DNA from: Desulforegula conservatrix Mb1Pa
Lineage (GTDB): Bacteria > Desulfobacterota > Desulfobacteria > Desulfobacterales > Desulforegulaceae
DNA: 64,000 bases
Assembly (NCBI RefSeq): GCF_000426225.1
Contig: NZ_AUEY01000005.1
Span: 62,001-126,000, forward strand
Reading direction: 5' to 3'
Below are positions 35,210 to 43,789 of this stretch, piece by piece. The stretch's first letter is position 1, and the number at the start of each line of letters is the position of its first letter. The notes beneath the pieces were generated by a model. The model had not been told where the DNA came from, ran no database searches, and worked only from the letters and a program-made list of their open reading frames with translations. The translations under genes were made by a program, and so were the position numbers.

Positions 35210-35340
35210 ACAAGGTCGCAATAAGTCAGATTGCCGTCATTCCGGCGCAGGCCGGAATCCAGAAGCGGCTAAAATTACAAAGATGCCGAATCAAGTCCGG
35301 CATGACGCTTAAGCCATTTTTAGACTTTTTGCGAGACCAT
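35210..35340. repeat. Dispersed TIR element, family 1, copy f
   Basis: A well-preserved copy: ends ACAAGGTCGCAATAAGTC and GACTTTTTGCGAGACC, interior hairpins CATTCCGGCGCAGGCCGG and GCCGAATCAAGTCCGGC. Its last bases touch the hsdR stop codon. Confidence 0.9.
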
Positions 35341-38300
35341 CAAGCCTGGCTGAAATTCCTTAAATCCTCATAAAGATTGGCGTGCATTAATAGAATATTT
35401 TTAAGATCTATCCTTATCTTTTCAGAATCAATGGCCTGTTTACTCATGACACTGTGGGCCGCGAAAGCGTCTATTATGGCGTTCATTATCTCGCCTGCAA
35501 GATCAGGAGAGTTTGAAAACTGTTCCTTTGTGTTGTTCAAGGCCTGCTGCCTCAGAATTTCAGATTCAAGCAGCTTGCCTTTTAGCGCATGGTTCACATA
35601 AACAAGCCTGTCATTATCCGTGAGATCGCCTTCAAAAAGCTCATTCAGCTTTGAAATAAGCTCTTCAAGAAATACTCTCTGCTTTTCATTTACTGCGCCT
35701 GTTCCAGCTTCTGCCACAGGATAGAGCTTCGGATTTTCTCCGTTTGCGCCAAGCGGAACATCCTGTCTGCCCTTGTTTTTCAGGTTATGATGGGTGAGAA
35801 CAAGCTTTGAAAGGTCTATGGAATCCCTTTCCCTGCCAAATGCCAGAAGCGGAAGAAGTCTCTTGTAAAACATATGACGTTTTTCAATCGCAGTGTTTCC
35901 ATAGTCGAAAATCTGGGAAAGAAAGGAATATATTCTCTGATAGGTTCCAATGTCTTTTTTGAAAAGAAGCAGGGCATTAATCTCGTTCTGGGCGTCTGTT
36001 TCAGCCTGACTGTCTTTTCTGGCTTTCGCGTTTTTAAGATCCTCCACGGCATTCTTGTATTTCTGCAAAAGCCTCTGGCTGACCGGCTCTATGGCAGCAA
36101 CAAGATCGCTTTGTCTGGATTTTTCGTTAAGCTCGACATTAACAACCCTGTCTATCTCAAAATCATCATAATAACCGGCTGAATCAAGCTTCATGCGCAG
36201 ATCATAGACAAGATTCGGGTCTGAAACTCCTGAAAGCTCGGCAGTGGTGTAATATGTTTTAAATGCCTCAAGAACATCTTCAGGCTCATTCACAAAATCG
36301 ACTATGAAAGTTGTGTCCTTGCCCGGATATGAACGGTTCAGGCGGGAAAGTGTCTGTACCGCCTGAATTCCCGAAAGCTTTTTGTCCACATACATTCCGC
36401 ATAAAAGGGGCTGATCGAATCCTGTCTGGAATTTGTTTGCCACAAGGAGAATCTGGTATTCGTCCGTATTGAATGCCTCTCTTATGTCCCTGCCTTTGAG
36501 ACCGGAATTCATGGCAGAGGATGTTTCAGTAAATGGATCTTCCCCGGAATCCTTATCAATCACCTCGCCGGAAAAGGCCACAAGGGTTCCCATTTTTAAG
36601 CCCTGTTCCCTGATGTATTTGTCCATGGCAAGTTTCCAGCGCACGGCCTCGATTCTGCTTGCCACAACAACCATTGCCTTTCCTTTTCCTTCAAGAAGAG
36701 GAGAAACATTTTCCAGAAAATGCTCGACAACAACCTGAACCTTTTGGGAAATATTATAAGGATGAAGCTTTACCCAGCGCATTATGCCTTTCATGGCCTC
36801 GCTGCGCTCAACCTCTTTTTCTGACAGCTCCTTTCCTGAACTTGCAAGCTTGAAAGCAAGTTTATATGGCGTGTAATTTTTCAGAACATCCAGAATGAAA
36901 CCTTCTTCTATGGCCTGACGCATGGAATAGACATGAAATGGCTCCGGAAGATTATCAGGCCCGGCAGGAAGCCCTGGTTTCGGCCTTGTTCCGAAAAGCT
37001 CTATTGTCTTTGCTTTCGGGGTCGCAGTGAATGCGACGTATGTGATTCCGCTCTCTGATGCCCTTGCCGTCATCTGTGCGGCAAGAATATCTTCGGTTCC
37101 TATTTCTCCGCCGTCCGAGAGTTCTTTCAGTTCTTCCGCGTTCAGCACAGCCTTTAGTTTTGCGGCAGCGTCTCCGGTCTGGGAAGAATGAGCCTCGTCA
37201 GCAATTACTGCAAAGCGTTTGTTTTGAGTGGCCGAGAGTTCCTGAACAGCTTTTAAAGCAAAAGGAAAGGTCTGAATTGTGCAGACAACAATCTTTTTTC
37301 CGCCTGATAATGCCTTGGCAAGCTCTCCGCTCTTGCTTGTGCCTTCGCCTTTTATTGTGGCAACAACTCCGGTGGTTCTCTCAAAATCAAAAATTGCTTC
37401 CTGAAGCTGGGTGTCGAGGACTGTTCTGTCTGAAACCACAAGAACAGTATCAAAAAGCTTTTCATGGTTTGAATCATGAAGATCAGCCAGAAAATGGGCA
37501 GTCCAGGCAATGGAGTTTGTTTTTCCAGATCCTGCCGAATGCTGGATAAGATATTTCTGGCCAGGGCCGTCTTCAAGAACCTTGGCGAGCATTTTTCTTG
37601 TCGCGTCGAGCTGGTGAAAGCGGGGGAATATGATCTTTTTAATCTGCTTTTTTTTGTCTTTCTGGCTGACAATATACCTGCCTATTATCTCGAGAAAGCT
37701 TTCCCTTTCCCATATTTCCTCCCAGAGATAGGCCGTTCTGTGGCCTTTTTCGTTTAAAGGATTTCCGGCAGCTCCGCCATCTCCCTTGTTGAATGGAAGA
37801 AAAAACGTCGAAGCTCCTTGAAGATGGGTTGTCATGCGGACTTCCATGTTACTGACCGCAAAATGAACAAGTGCGCCATTCGGAAAGGAAAGAACAGGTT
37901 CAGAAGTTTGCTGGCCCTTTGGTTTGGGATGCCTGTCAAATCTGTACTGGTCAACGGCATCTTCGACGGACTGGGTGAAATCTGTCTTAAGCTCGCATGT
38001 GGCGACAGCGATTCCATTAACGAAAAGAACAAGGTCTATGCAGTTTTCATTGAAAAGGGAATATCGTAACTGACGGACAATTCTCAGCCTGTTTGCTGAA
38101 TATTTGGAAAGGATATCAGGATTCATGGCAAGGGCTGGCTTGAACTGGCTCATGGAAATGGGAGATCTCAAGCCTATCATTTCAAAGCCGTGCCTGATTA
38201 TTTCAAGCGTTCCGCGCTGGTTTATGGAATCCCTTAAACGGCTTAAAACAGCATCAGCCGCGTTTGTTCCGTGACTTTTTTCGAGCGCTTCCCAGGATTT

Positions 38301-38459
38301 TGGCTGGGTTGACCTTATCCATTCGATGACATCAGGCGGGAAAAGGGCGGTTTTTCTGTCATAAAGCTTTGCGTCGTCCTTTGAATAGATCCAGCCTTTG
38401 GATAAAAGTGACCCGCAGATCTCGTCCTCGAAACTGATTTCCTTGTGCAGACTGCTCAT
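35340..38459 (-). CDS. hsdR: Type I restriction enzyme, R subunit
   Basis: A 1039-aa restriction and translocation subunit. The N-terminal PDDEXK-type nuclease has Asp142 in NCIDLVLFVNG and Glu156-x-Lys158 in ATCELKTDF. The SF2 translocase follows with Walker A IQHSAGSGKTNS (~residue 306), the DEAH box VIADEAHSSQTGD, and FQTGFDQPLLCGMYVDK in the second RecA domain, then a C-terminal helical region. It cleaves unmodified DNA after ATP-driven translocation, in complex with HsdM and HsdS. The start ATG overlaps the hsdS stop (ATGA). The reading frame is intact. Confidence 0.96.
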   Translation of the reverse strand: MSSLHKEISFEDEICGSLLSKGWIYSKDDAKLYDRKTALFPPDVIEWIRSTQPKSWEALEKSHGTNAADAVLSRLRDSINQRGTLEIIRHGFEMIGLRSPISMSQFKPALAMNPDILSKYSANRLRIVRQLRYSLFNENCIDLVLFVNGIAVATCELKTDFTQSVEDAVDQYRFDRHPKPKGQQTSEPVLSFPNGALVHFAVSNMEVRMTTHLQGASTFFLPFNKGDGGAAGNPLNEKGHRTAYLWEEIWERESFLEIIGRYIVSQKDKKKQIKKIIFPRFHQLDATRKMLAKVLEDGPGQKYLIQHSAGSGKTNSIAWTAHFLADLHDSNHEKLFDTVLVVSDRTVLDTQLQEAIFDFERTTGVVATIKGEGTSKSGELAKALSGGKKIVVCTIQTFPFALKAVQELSATQNKRFAVIADEAHSSQTGDAAAKLKAVLNAEELKELSDGGEIGTEDILAAQMTARASESGITYVAFTATPKAKTIELFGTRPKPGLPAGPDNLPEPFHVYSMRQAIEEGFILDVLKNYTPYKLAFKLASSGKELSEKEVERSEAMKGIMRWVKLHPYNISQKVQVVVEHFLENVSPLLEGKGKAMVVVASRIEAVRWKLAMDKYIREQGLKMGTLVAFSGEVIDKDSGEDPFTETSSAMNSGLKGRDIREAFNTDEYQILLVANKFQTGFDQPLLCGMYVDKKLSGIQAVQTLSRLNRSYPGKDTTFIVDFVNEPEDVLEAFKTYYTTAELSGVSDPNLVYDLRMKLDSAGYYDDFEIDRVVNVELNEKSRQSDLVAAIEPVSQRLLQKYKNAVEDLKNAKARKDSQAETDAQNEINALLLFKKDIGTYQRIYSFLSQIFDYGNTAIEKRHMFYKRLLPLLAFGRERDSIDLSKLVLTHHNLKNKGRQDVPLGANGENPKLYPVAEAGTGAVNEKQRVFLEELISKLNELFEGDLTDNDRLVYVNHALKGKLLESEILRQQALNNTKEQFSNSPDLAGEIMNAIIDAFAAHSVMSKQAIDSEKIRIDLKNILLMHANLYEDLRNFSQA

Positions 38460-39841
38460 GCTGCCACCACGCTTTCTGAATCAGGGACAAAACCCCGGAC
38501 GTCGATCTTGCCTGTGACTGCTGCCGAGATGAGGGCTGTTCTGCGCTCCTGGAGGAGGGTTATGGCTTTTTGGGCTTCGGAGATGAGGGTGTCGAGTTTG
38601 GAGGTTTCTTTGTCAAGAAAAGCAGCAATAGCTTGTTGCTCGGAGATACTTGGAGTTACAAACTTAAATTTTTTAATAATTTCAATAGTAAAACGAGGCA
38701 TTGCCCCACCCACAAGACTATTCAATATAAAAGTTTTAAAAGATCTTGAATTTAGATGGTATGCTAAATATCTGGAATCAAAACAATCAGGATTCGGACG
38801 AAGCATTGCGACACTGGAAAGTAATGAAAATGGAGTATCTATAGTATTTATTGTGGCTATTCCTGCTGTTGCTCCATCCTTGATGTACAAAACGTCCCCT
38901 TTACAAACTGGACATCGTTTGTAAATTTCATCATGATCATCTTTACTAATATAAGATACATCTGAAAGATCTATGCCCCATTCCTTAATATTTTTTGCAG
39001 TAATGTAAAGATAATCTCCGCAGACATCACTTGCAGGGCTAAAGTGGGTGCCATCTTGAAGTTTATCAAGAATATAAATGGATTTTTTCACACTCCAATG
39101 CTCCGGCACATCGCCCAGCCATTCGATTCCTGAATCCTTCATCTTTGCATCAGGATTCAGACCTTTGGTGACTGCATGGGAGATAACAGCCTGACGCTTT
39201 TCCTTTAAAAGTTCTATCAGCTTCTGCTGTTCCGCAATCAGATTATCTATTTTGGCGGTTTCAGAATGCAGAAAATTTGCAATGAAATTTTGTTCAGACA
39301 ATGTAGGTGATATTATTTCTATATTACCAAGCATAGATCTACTTATTCTGTCTCTTGTTCCTCCTCTTGCAACAACCTCAATAAAAGAAAGGTAAGACGT
39401 AGTTGAAAGCATAAATACAATATAATGAGGATCAAAATCTGGAGAAACCTTCACAATGCAATTATCAACGGAAGTAATCATTTTTACTCCAAGAGATGGA
39501 GCTAAGCATGCACGCCCTGCTAGAATTGTACGAGATGACTGCAATCTGCATATCAGTACGTCATTTGGATTAACTTCTGTGCATGATAATTTTTGAAAAG
39601 TTTCTTCTGATACATATCTAAAGCCTTGTTCTTCATAGACGCCAGTTCCAATATTGCCGCATTGTATTAGCCTAACGCCCTCATTTGTTATATAAGGAGT
39701 CTCAATCCAATCCCCATCAATAAAAGATTTGGAATCAGGTTTTGCAATATGCTTAATACGAACTTTTTCCCAATGCTCCGGCACTTCCCCAAGCCATTCA
39801 ACCCCGCTGTCCTTATATTTCTCGTACCTCGGAAAACTCAT
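38456..39841 (-). CDS. hsdS: Type I restriction enzyme, specificity subunit
   Basis: A 461-aa protein with two target-recognition halves, each opening with a similar sequence: SGVEWLGEVPEHWEKVRIKH (residues ~12-31) and SGIEWLGDVPEHWSVKKS (~237-254). Each half ends in a long helix, HSETAKIDNLIAEQQKLIEL and KETSKLDTLISEAQKAITLL, the conserved coiled-coil spacers that bind HsdM. The half-site sequences decide a bipartite recognition sequence that cannot be read off here. It overlaps hsdR by 4 bases and starts inside one copy of a 66-bp direct repeat. Confidence 0.95.
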   Translation of the reverse strand: MSFPRYEKYKDSGVEWLGEVPEHWEKVRIKHIAKPDSKSFIDGDWIETPYITNEGVRLIQCGNIGTGVYEEQGFRYVSEETFQKLSCTEVNPNDVLICRLQSSRTILAGRACLAPSLGVKMITSVDNCIVKVSPDFDPHYIVFMLSTTSYLSFIEVVARGGTRDRISRSMLGNIEIISPTLSEQNFIANFLHSETAKIDNLIAEQQKLIELLKEKRQAVISHAVTKGLNPDAKMKDSGIEWLGDVPEHWSVKKSIYILDKLQDGTHFSPASDVCGDYLYITAKNIKEWGIDLSDVSYISKDDHDEIYKRCPVCKGDVLYIKDGATAGIATINTIDTPFSLLSSVAMLRPNPDCFDSRYLAYHLNSRSFKTFILNSLVGGAMPRFTIEIIKKFKFVTPSISEQQAIAAFLDKETSKLDTLISEAQKAITLLQERRTALISAAVTGKIDVRGFVPDSESVVAA

Positions 39842-39883
39842 GCTTCGTCCTCGTCTGTCACATTCTGAAGATAAGATTCATGC
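39818..39883. repeat. 66-bp direct repeat, copy A (hsdS start)
   Basis: Identical at 62 of 66 positions to 40271-40336. On the minus strand it carries the hsdS start ATGAGTTTTCC, preceded by codons that read LQNVTDEDEA and a TGA overlapping the ATG, that is, the tail of a yhcG-like gene. Confidence 0.9.
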
Positions 39884-39890
39884 GGATCTG

Positions 39891-39993
39891 TAGGTCGGAT
39901 TAGAGCGTCCTTTGCTCGTAATCCGACATGAACCGCCTTTGCATGGATGGTGCGTCGGATTACGGACAAAAAGCGTCCTGATCCGACCTACGA
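39891..39993. repeat. Paired TCGGATTA hairpin repeats, family 2
   Basis: One full copy (39891-39930) and a second inverted variant (39952-39993, GTCGGATTACGG to GATCCGACCTACG). The outer arms TAGGTCGGAT and ATCCGACCTA also pair, making a large nested structure. Confidence 0.85.
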
Positions 39994-40091
39994 AAACCTT
40001 ATCTTTGTCAATGGTTCTGCCATAATAAAAAATGAAAGGCGCTTGTTTTAAAAAAATTTGCCAATAAACTCATCATGCCCAAGATGGGCAT

Positions 40092-40166
40092 GTAGGGTGC
40101 GTGCCGTCCTTGCACTCACCATTGCCTGATAAAAACGGTGCGTGGAAAAGCGCCACGCACCCTACG
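40092..40166. repeat. GTAGGGTGCGTG inverted repeat
   Basis: Arms GTAGGGTGCGTG and CACGCACCCTAC enclose about 50 bases. Related GTGCG...CACCCTACGA sequences occur at 41891-41930 and 46657-46694. Non-coding. Confidence 0.8.
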
Positions 40167-40270
40167 TTTCGGATTCATGCCAAGGAGATGGTTAAGCTTT
40201 CTTTTTCATGAAAGTTCATCCTGAAAAAATCAAAAATCCCGAATTCAAAAACCTAAAATCCACGGCGTTT

Positions 40271-40336
40271 TTTCTCGTACCCCGGAAAACTCATGCTTAG
40301 TCCTCGTCTGTAACATTCTGAAGATAAAATTCATGC
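40271..40336. repeat. 66-bp direct repeat, copy B (yhcG end)
   Basis: Partner of 39818-39883. On the minus strand it contains the real end of the yhcG-like gene (LQNVTDED, stop TAA) followed 2 bases later by an ATGAGTTTTCCGGGGTACG remnant of the hsdS start, which runs into a non-coding sequence. Confidence 0.9.
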
Positions 40337-41307
40337 AGCTTTGCCTGAAGAAGTTTCTTGTCAGGCAACAGGGTCTGGTATTCGGCAATCATGGCTGGAG
40401 ACAGGGAACGGCTCAAGGCATATTCCACAACTTCCTCGTCCTTGCTGGCGCAGAGCAATACTCCAATGGCAGGGTTTTCGTGGGCTTTTTTCACATCACG
40501 GTCAAGTGCTTCGAGGTAAAAATCCAGCTTGCCAAGATATTCAGGCTCGAATCTTCCAACCTTCAATTCTATTGCCACCAGACAGTTCAGGCCACGATGA
40601 AAAAAAAGCAGGTCAATGCTGAAATCACGGTTGCCGACCTGCAAAGGAAATTCAGAGCCTACAAAACAGAAATCCCTGCCAAGCTCTATGAGAAAAGCCT
40701 TGAGCCTGTGCAGAAGTCCCTTGTGAAGGTCGCTTTCATCATGACCTTCCGGCATATTAAGAAACTCCACAATATATGAATCTTTGAATACATTCAGGGC
40801 ATCAGGATAAATTTGTGTCACCGCTGGTGACACTTTTACAGGATTAAGGACAGTGCGCTCAAAAAGGGCGTTTTTAAACTGGCGTTCAAGTTCCCTCTTG
40901 CTCCACTTCTCCCGGATTGCCATTCTCAGGTAGAATTCACGCTCTTCTTCACGTTTGCTCTGGCCAAGAATAATCAGATTGTGGCTCCAGGACAATTGTC
41001 GCACCAGTGGCGCGACTTTTTCATCATGCCTGTAAGTCTCGTAAAACTGCCTCATTCGGAACAGATTTCTACCTGTAAAACCCTTGAGTCCTGGCTGGCT
41101 TCCGGCAATGTGCGCGGCAAGCTGTTTTACAACGCCGTCACCCCATTCCGCAGCTTCAATCTTTCGACTGATATATGCGCCCACCTGCCAGTAAAGATCA
41201 ATCAGGGTTGTATTTACGGACTGATAAGCCTTCTGGCGGGCATTCCCAATGAGTTCCAGAACTTCGTCAAAGGAAACGCCTGTTGTAATCTGTGGTTTAT
41301 TATTCAT
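40297..41307 (-). CDS. YhcG-like PDDEXK nuclease-domain protein
   Basis: A 336-aa protein of the DUF1016/YhcG family. The N-terminal domain contains the family pattern LIDLYWQVGAYISRKIEA (from about residue 31) and GFTGRNLFRMRQFYETY. The C-terminal PDDEXK nuclease has Asp in RDFSIDLLFFHRGL and Glu-x-Lys in CLVAIELKVGRFEPEYLG. The ATG at 41307 overlaps the antitoxin stop (ATGA), so this start is preferred over one 39 bases upstream. Such genes are frequently found inside type I restriction loci and are likely to act in defence; a precise role is not established. Confidence 0.88.
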   Translation of the reverse strand: MNNKPQITTGVSFDEVLELIGNARQKAYQSVNTTLIDLYWQVGAYISRKIEAAEWGDGVVKQLAAHIAGSQPGLKGFTGRNLFRMRQFYETYRHDEKVAPLVRQLSWSHNLIILGQSKREEEREFYLRMAIREKWSKRELERQFKNALFERTVLNPVKVSPAVTQIYPDALNVFKDSYIVEFLNMPEGHDESDLHKGLLHRLKAFLIELGRDFCFVGSEFPLQVGNRDFSIDLLFFHRGLNCLVAIELKVGRFEPEYLGKLDFYLEALDRDVKKAHENPAIGVLLCASKDEEVVEYALSRSLSPAMIAEYQTLLPDKKLLQAKLHEFYLQNVTDED

Positions 41308-41516
41308 AATATTGAATTCAGGAGGTCTTTTTTTGCCGTTTCCCAATCTACAAACCTGTCTTTACCATCTGCAACGGCTTTTTCACGTTCGTTTAATATT
41401 TCACCATGCCAATCCGGAGACGAAAATTTTTTTTGGCTTTTGCACAGATCATCCCAAAGCATTTCCATTGCCATCAGTTTTTCTTCTGTTGTCATGTTCT
41501 GTATATTAATAGTCAT
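41304..41516 (-). CDS. Putative addiction-module antitoxin
   Basis: A 70-aa protein, MTINIQNMTTEEKLMAMEML at the start and DWETAKKDLLNSIL at the end, matching the putative addiction module component family (RelB-like, often beside RelE/ParE toxins). The segment SSPDWHGEILNEREKAVADG is characteristic. No ParE/RelE toxin gene follows; instead the stop overlaps the yhcG-like start. The antitoxin may be orphaned. The reading frame is open further upstream into a nucleotidyltransferase-like remnant, so a 96-aa fused form from a GTG at 41594 is also possible. Confidence 0.7.
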   Translation of the reverse strand: MTINIQNMTTEEKLMAMEMLWDDLCKSQKKFSSPDWHGEILNEREKAVADGKDRFVDWETAKKDLLNSIL

Positions 41517-41594
41517 AACATCTTCAAAAAAACGATATTTGACATTATCAGCGTTTAATAAAAGAATAAACTCTTTGAAGTCTCGGTTCTGCAC
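41517..41594 (-). pseudogene. 5' remnant of a nucleotidyltransferase-like gene
   Basis: From a GTG at 41594 with GGAGG upstream, the frame reads VQNRDFKEFILLLNADNVKY and then leaves the expected family sequence to run in frame into the antitoxin. The visible part resembles the N-terminus of small nucleotidyltransferase-like proteins (DUF6036 type), whose next residues would normally be a LVVGGYA-like active-site strand. That strand and everything after it is missing, as by an internal deletion. The identification rests on about 20 residues and on memory of the family. Confidence 0.5.
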
Positions 41595-41745
41595 CGTACC
41601 TCCATAAATGATACTCCTGCCTGATTTGCTCAAGAGCATCAAGCCTGAGAGCGGGTGGTTGTGAAGTCCAGTATCCGTAATCACTTTGCTGATCACGAAG
41701 ATTCACTTTGGTGACTGTTTTTTTGATCTGATGTGTTTTTTCCAT
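41548..41745 (-). CDS. Small conserved-type protein (RLQRVY family)
   Basis: A 65-aa protein with a C-terminal pattern EPRLQRVYSFIKR and a middle LDALEQIRQEYHLWRYGAE. Proteins with this ending are common as the first gene of a two-gene unit in front of nucleotidyltransferase-like genes, and here the second gene is truncated and overlaps it in another frame. Function is unknown, perhaps the antitoxin-like partner of the lost enzyme. It is 208 bases downstream of hsdM. Confidence 0.6.
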   Translation of the reverse strand: MEKTHQIKKTVTKVNLRDQQSDYGYWTSQPPALRLDALEQIRQEYHLWRYGAEPRLQRVYSFIKR

Positions 41746-41840
41746 AAACGAAATATAATATCAGGGTGATTTGCTTACAACCGTTATATTATTAGCCTAT
41801 TTTTAAGCAATCCATAAAGCGCATCATACAAACCATAACC

Positions 41841-41883
41841 AAAAGTTTTTGCGGAGCTTTTTTCAAAAAGCGACCGTTCGAGG
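41841..41883. repeat. GCGGAGCTTTTTTCAAAAAG repeat, family 3
   Basis: AAAAGTTTTTGCGGAGC followed by TTTTTTCAAAAAGCGACC. Related copies lie at 45931 (inverted), 46770 and 52680. Confidence 0.85.
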
Positions 41884-41890
41884 CAAGCGC

Positions 41891-41930
41891 ATCTGGTGCG
41901 CAAGCCTTAGAGCTTGAGCACCCTACGATA
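41891..41930. repeat. GGTGCGCAAGCC...GAGCACCCTACGA repeat, family 4
   Basis: Shares GGTGCGCAAGCCTT and GCTTGAGCACCCTACGAT with 46657-46694, with a central CTT hairpin. It follows a family 3 unit directly, as at the other locus in reverse order. Confidence 0.8.
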
Positions 41931-41953
41931 GGCCTAATTTACCAATCAACTCA

Positions 41954-43789
41954 TCACGCCCCAAGCCCTTTTATCATCGTCATTATCCGGTCAGTAACAA
42001 TTTTCAGGTCAGTGTCGATTTCCGTAAGAGATCTTGGAGGCTCGAAAACGTAAAAATGGCGGTTGAACGGAATCTCGTAGCCTGTCTTTGTCTTTTCGTG
42101 GTCTATCCAGGCATCTGGAACATGGGGCAGAACCTCGCGCCTGAAATATTCCTCGATGTCTTCATCAAGGGGAATGTTTTCGGTGTCCCTGAGGTTGGTG
42201 TCTGGCATGGGCTTGCCTTTCAGCTTGCCCTTTGTTCCGATTACAGGCTTTCCGTTTTCGTCTTTCTGGGGTCTTTCGACTGTTATTGTTCTGTATCCGA
42301 AAGCGGAATTTTTGAATATGCGTGAAAGTGGCGCAATCTTGACTTTTCCGCCTTCTGGCACAGCAGGCTCTTTTTCGCCTTGCAGGATTATCAGGCGGTC
42401 AGTTTCCTTTCCGTTTGAATCAAAAACATAGGCAATTTTAGCTTCTGTGAAGCTTCCGAAAAGTCTTGTTATGTCTGAAATATGCTGATCAGAAAGCTCT
42501 TTTCTCTTGCTTCCGAGACTTTTTCTCATTTTCTGCCAGAAGGAGCTTGCGTCAATGAGCTGGACAAAGCCTTTCCTGTTGTCTGGCTTGCGGTTCGAGA
42601 GAATCCAGATATAGGTTGAAATGCCTGTGTTGTAGAACATATCTGTTGGAAGCCCGATTATTGCCTCGACCAGATCGTTTTCAAGAACATAGCGCCTGAT
42701 CTCGCTTTCACCTGATCCTGCGCCGCCGGTAAAAAGAGGGGAACCGTTTAAGACAATGCCGAACCTGCTTCCTCCGGCTGCGGCTGGCTGCATTTTGCTT
42801 AAAAGATGCATCAGAAAAAGAAGTGAACCGTCCGAAACCCTTGGAAGGCCGGGGCCAAAACGTCCGTTAAAGCCCTGCTGTTCATGCTCCTTGCGGATTT
42901 CCTTTTCAACTTTTTTCCATTCAACACCAAAAGGCGGATTTGAAAGCATATAGTCAAATTTACTATGGCCGTGGCCGTCATCCGAAAGAGTATTGCCTGG
43001 GATGATGTTTGCGACTTCCTGACCCTTTATGAGCATGTCGGCCTTGCATATGGCGTAGGATTCGTCGTTCAGCTCCTGTCCGTGCATTGTCAGACGGGCC
43101 GTCGGGTTATGTTCTTCAAGATATTCTCCTGCGACCGAGAGCATTCCGCCTGTTCCTGCTGTGGGATCGTATATTGTACGGACAACTCCGGGCTTGGACA
43201 GAATCTCGTCGTCCTCCACAAAAATCAGGTTGACCATGAGGCGGATTACTTCCCGGGGCGTAAAATGTTCTCCTGCTGTCTCGTTGGAAATTTCCGCAAA
43301 TTTTCTGATAAGCTCTTCAAACACAAGGCCCATCTGGAAATTTGAGACAGTTTCAGGGTGAAGGTCGATTCCTGAAAATTTCTCAGTGACAAGATAAAGA
43401 AGGCCGCATTTGTTAAGACGATCTATCTGGGTGTAAAAATCGAAACGCTCGAAAATATCCCGGACAGAGGGCGAAAAAGCCTGGATATACTGCTCGAGAT
43501 TTTGCCTGATATGATCCTGATCTCCCATGAGCTTTTTCATGTCCATGGGAGAGGTGTTGTAGAATTTAAGGCCTGAAACCCTTAAAAGAAAAGGCTCTGG
43601 ATTGAGTCCCATCTTCTGCTTTGCTTCAAATTCCGCAAGAACAGCTTCTTTGGTTTCCTCAAGAACGCAGTCAATACGCCTTAAAACCGTGAACGGCAGA
43701 ATTACCTTGCCATATTCTGACTGTTTGTAATCTCCGCGAAGAAGATCAGCCACTGACCATATAAAAGATGAAAGTTCCTGCTGGTTCAT
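41954..43789 (-). CDS. hsdM: Type I restriction enzyme, M subunit
   Basis: A 611-aa N6-adenine methyltransferase. The SAM-binding motif I is [15 protein letters not shown] (~residue 208) and the catalytic motif IV is [13 protein letters not shown] (~286). The N-terminal HsdM helical domain ([20 protein letters not shown]) and a C-terminal extension for HsdS binding are present. It modifies the recognition site set by HsdS. It is the first gene of the minus-strand locus; yhcG and toxin-antitoxin-like genes separate it from hsdS and hsdR. Its promoter must lie in 43790-44200. Confidence 0.96.
   Translation of the reverse strand: MNQQELSSFIWSVADLLRGDYKQSEYGKVILPFTVLRRIDCVLEETKEAVLAEFEAKQKMGLNPEPFLLRVSGLKFYNTSPMDMKKLMGDQDHIRQNLEQYIQAFSPSVRDIFERFDFYTQIDRLNKCGLLYLVTEKFSGIDLHPETVSNFQMGLVFEELIRKFAEISNETAGEHFTPREVIRLMVNLIFVEDDEILSKPGVVRTIYDPTAGTGGMLSVAGEYLEEHNPTARLTMHGQELNDESYAICKADMLIKGQEVANIIPGNTLSDDGHGHSKFDYMLSNPPFGVEWKKVEKEIRKEHEQQGFNGRFGPGLPRVSDGSLLFLMHLLSKMQPAAAGGSRFGIVLNGSPLFTGGAGSGESEIRRYVLENDLVEAIIGLPTDMFYNTGISTYIWILSNRKPDNRKGFVQLIDASSFWQKMRKSLGSKRKELSDQHISDITRLFGSFTEAKIAYVFDSNGKETDRLIILQGEKEPAVPEGGKVKIAPLSRIFKNSAFGYRTITVERPQKDENGKPVIGTKGKLKGKPMPDTNLRDTENIPLDEDIEEYFRREVLPHVPDAWIDHEKTKTGYEIPFNRHFYVFEPPRSLTEIDTDLKIVTDRIMTMIKGLGA

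Larger units (their letters stand above)
39842..40296. other. Spacer between yhcG-like gene and hsdS made of repeats
   Basis: About 455 bases without an intact gene. It holds a yhcG-tail remnant next to hsdS, a pair of family 2 hairpins (39891-39993), a large hairpin repeat (40092-40166), and, on the other side, a remnant of the hsdS start inside repeat copy B. Confidence 0.75.

Noticed and set aside
39842-40296. Tandem hairpins between yhcG and hsdS as a CRISPR array.
   Set aside because: There are no evenly spaced identical repeats with unique spacers, and no cas gene; these are dispersed repeats.
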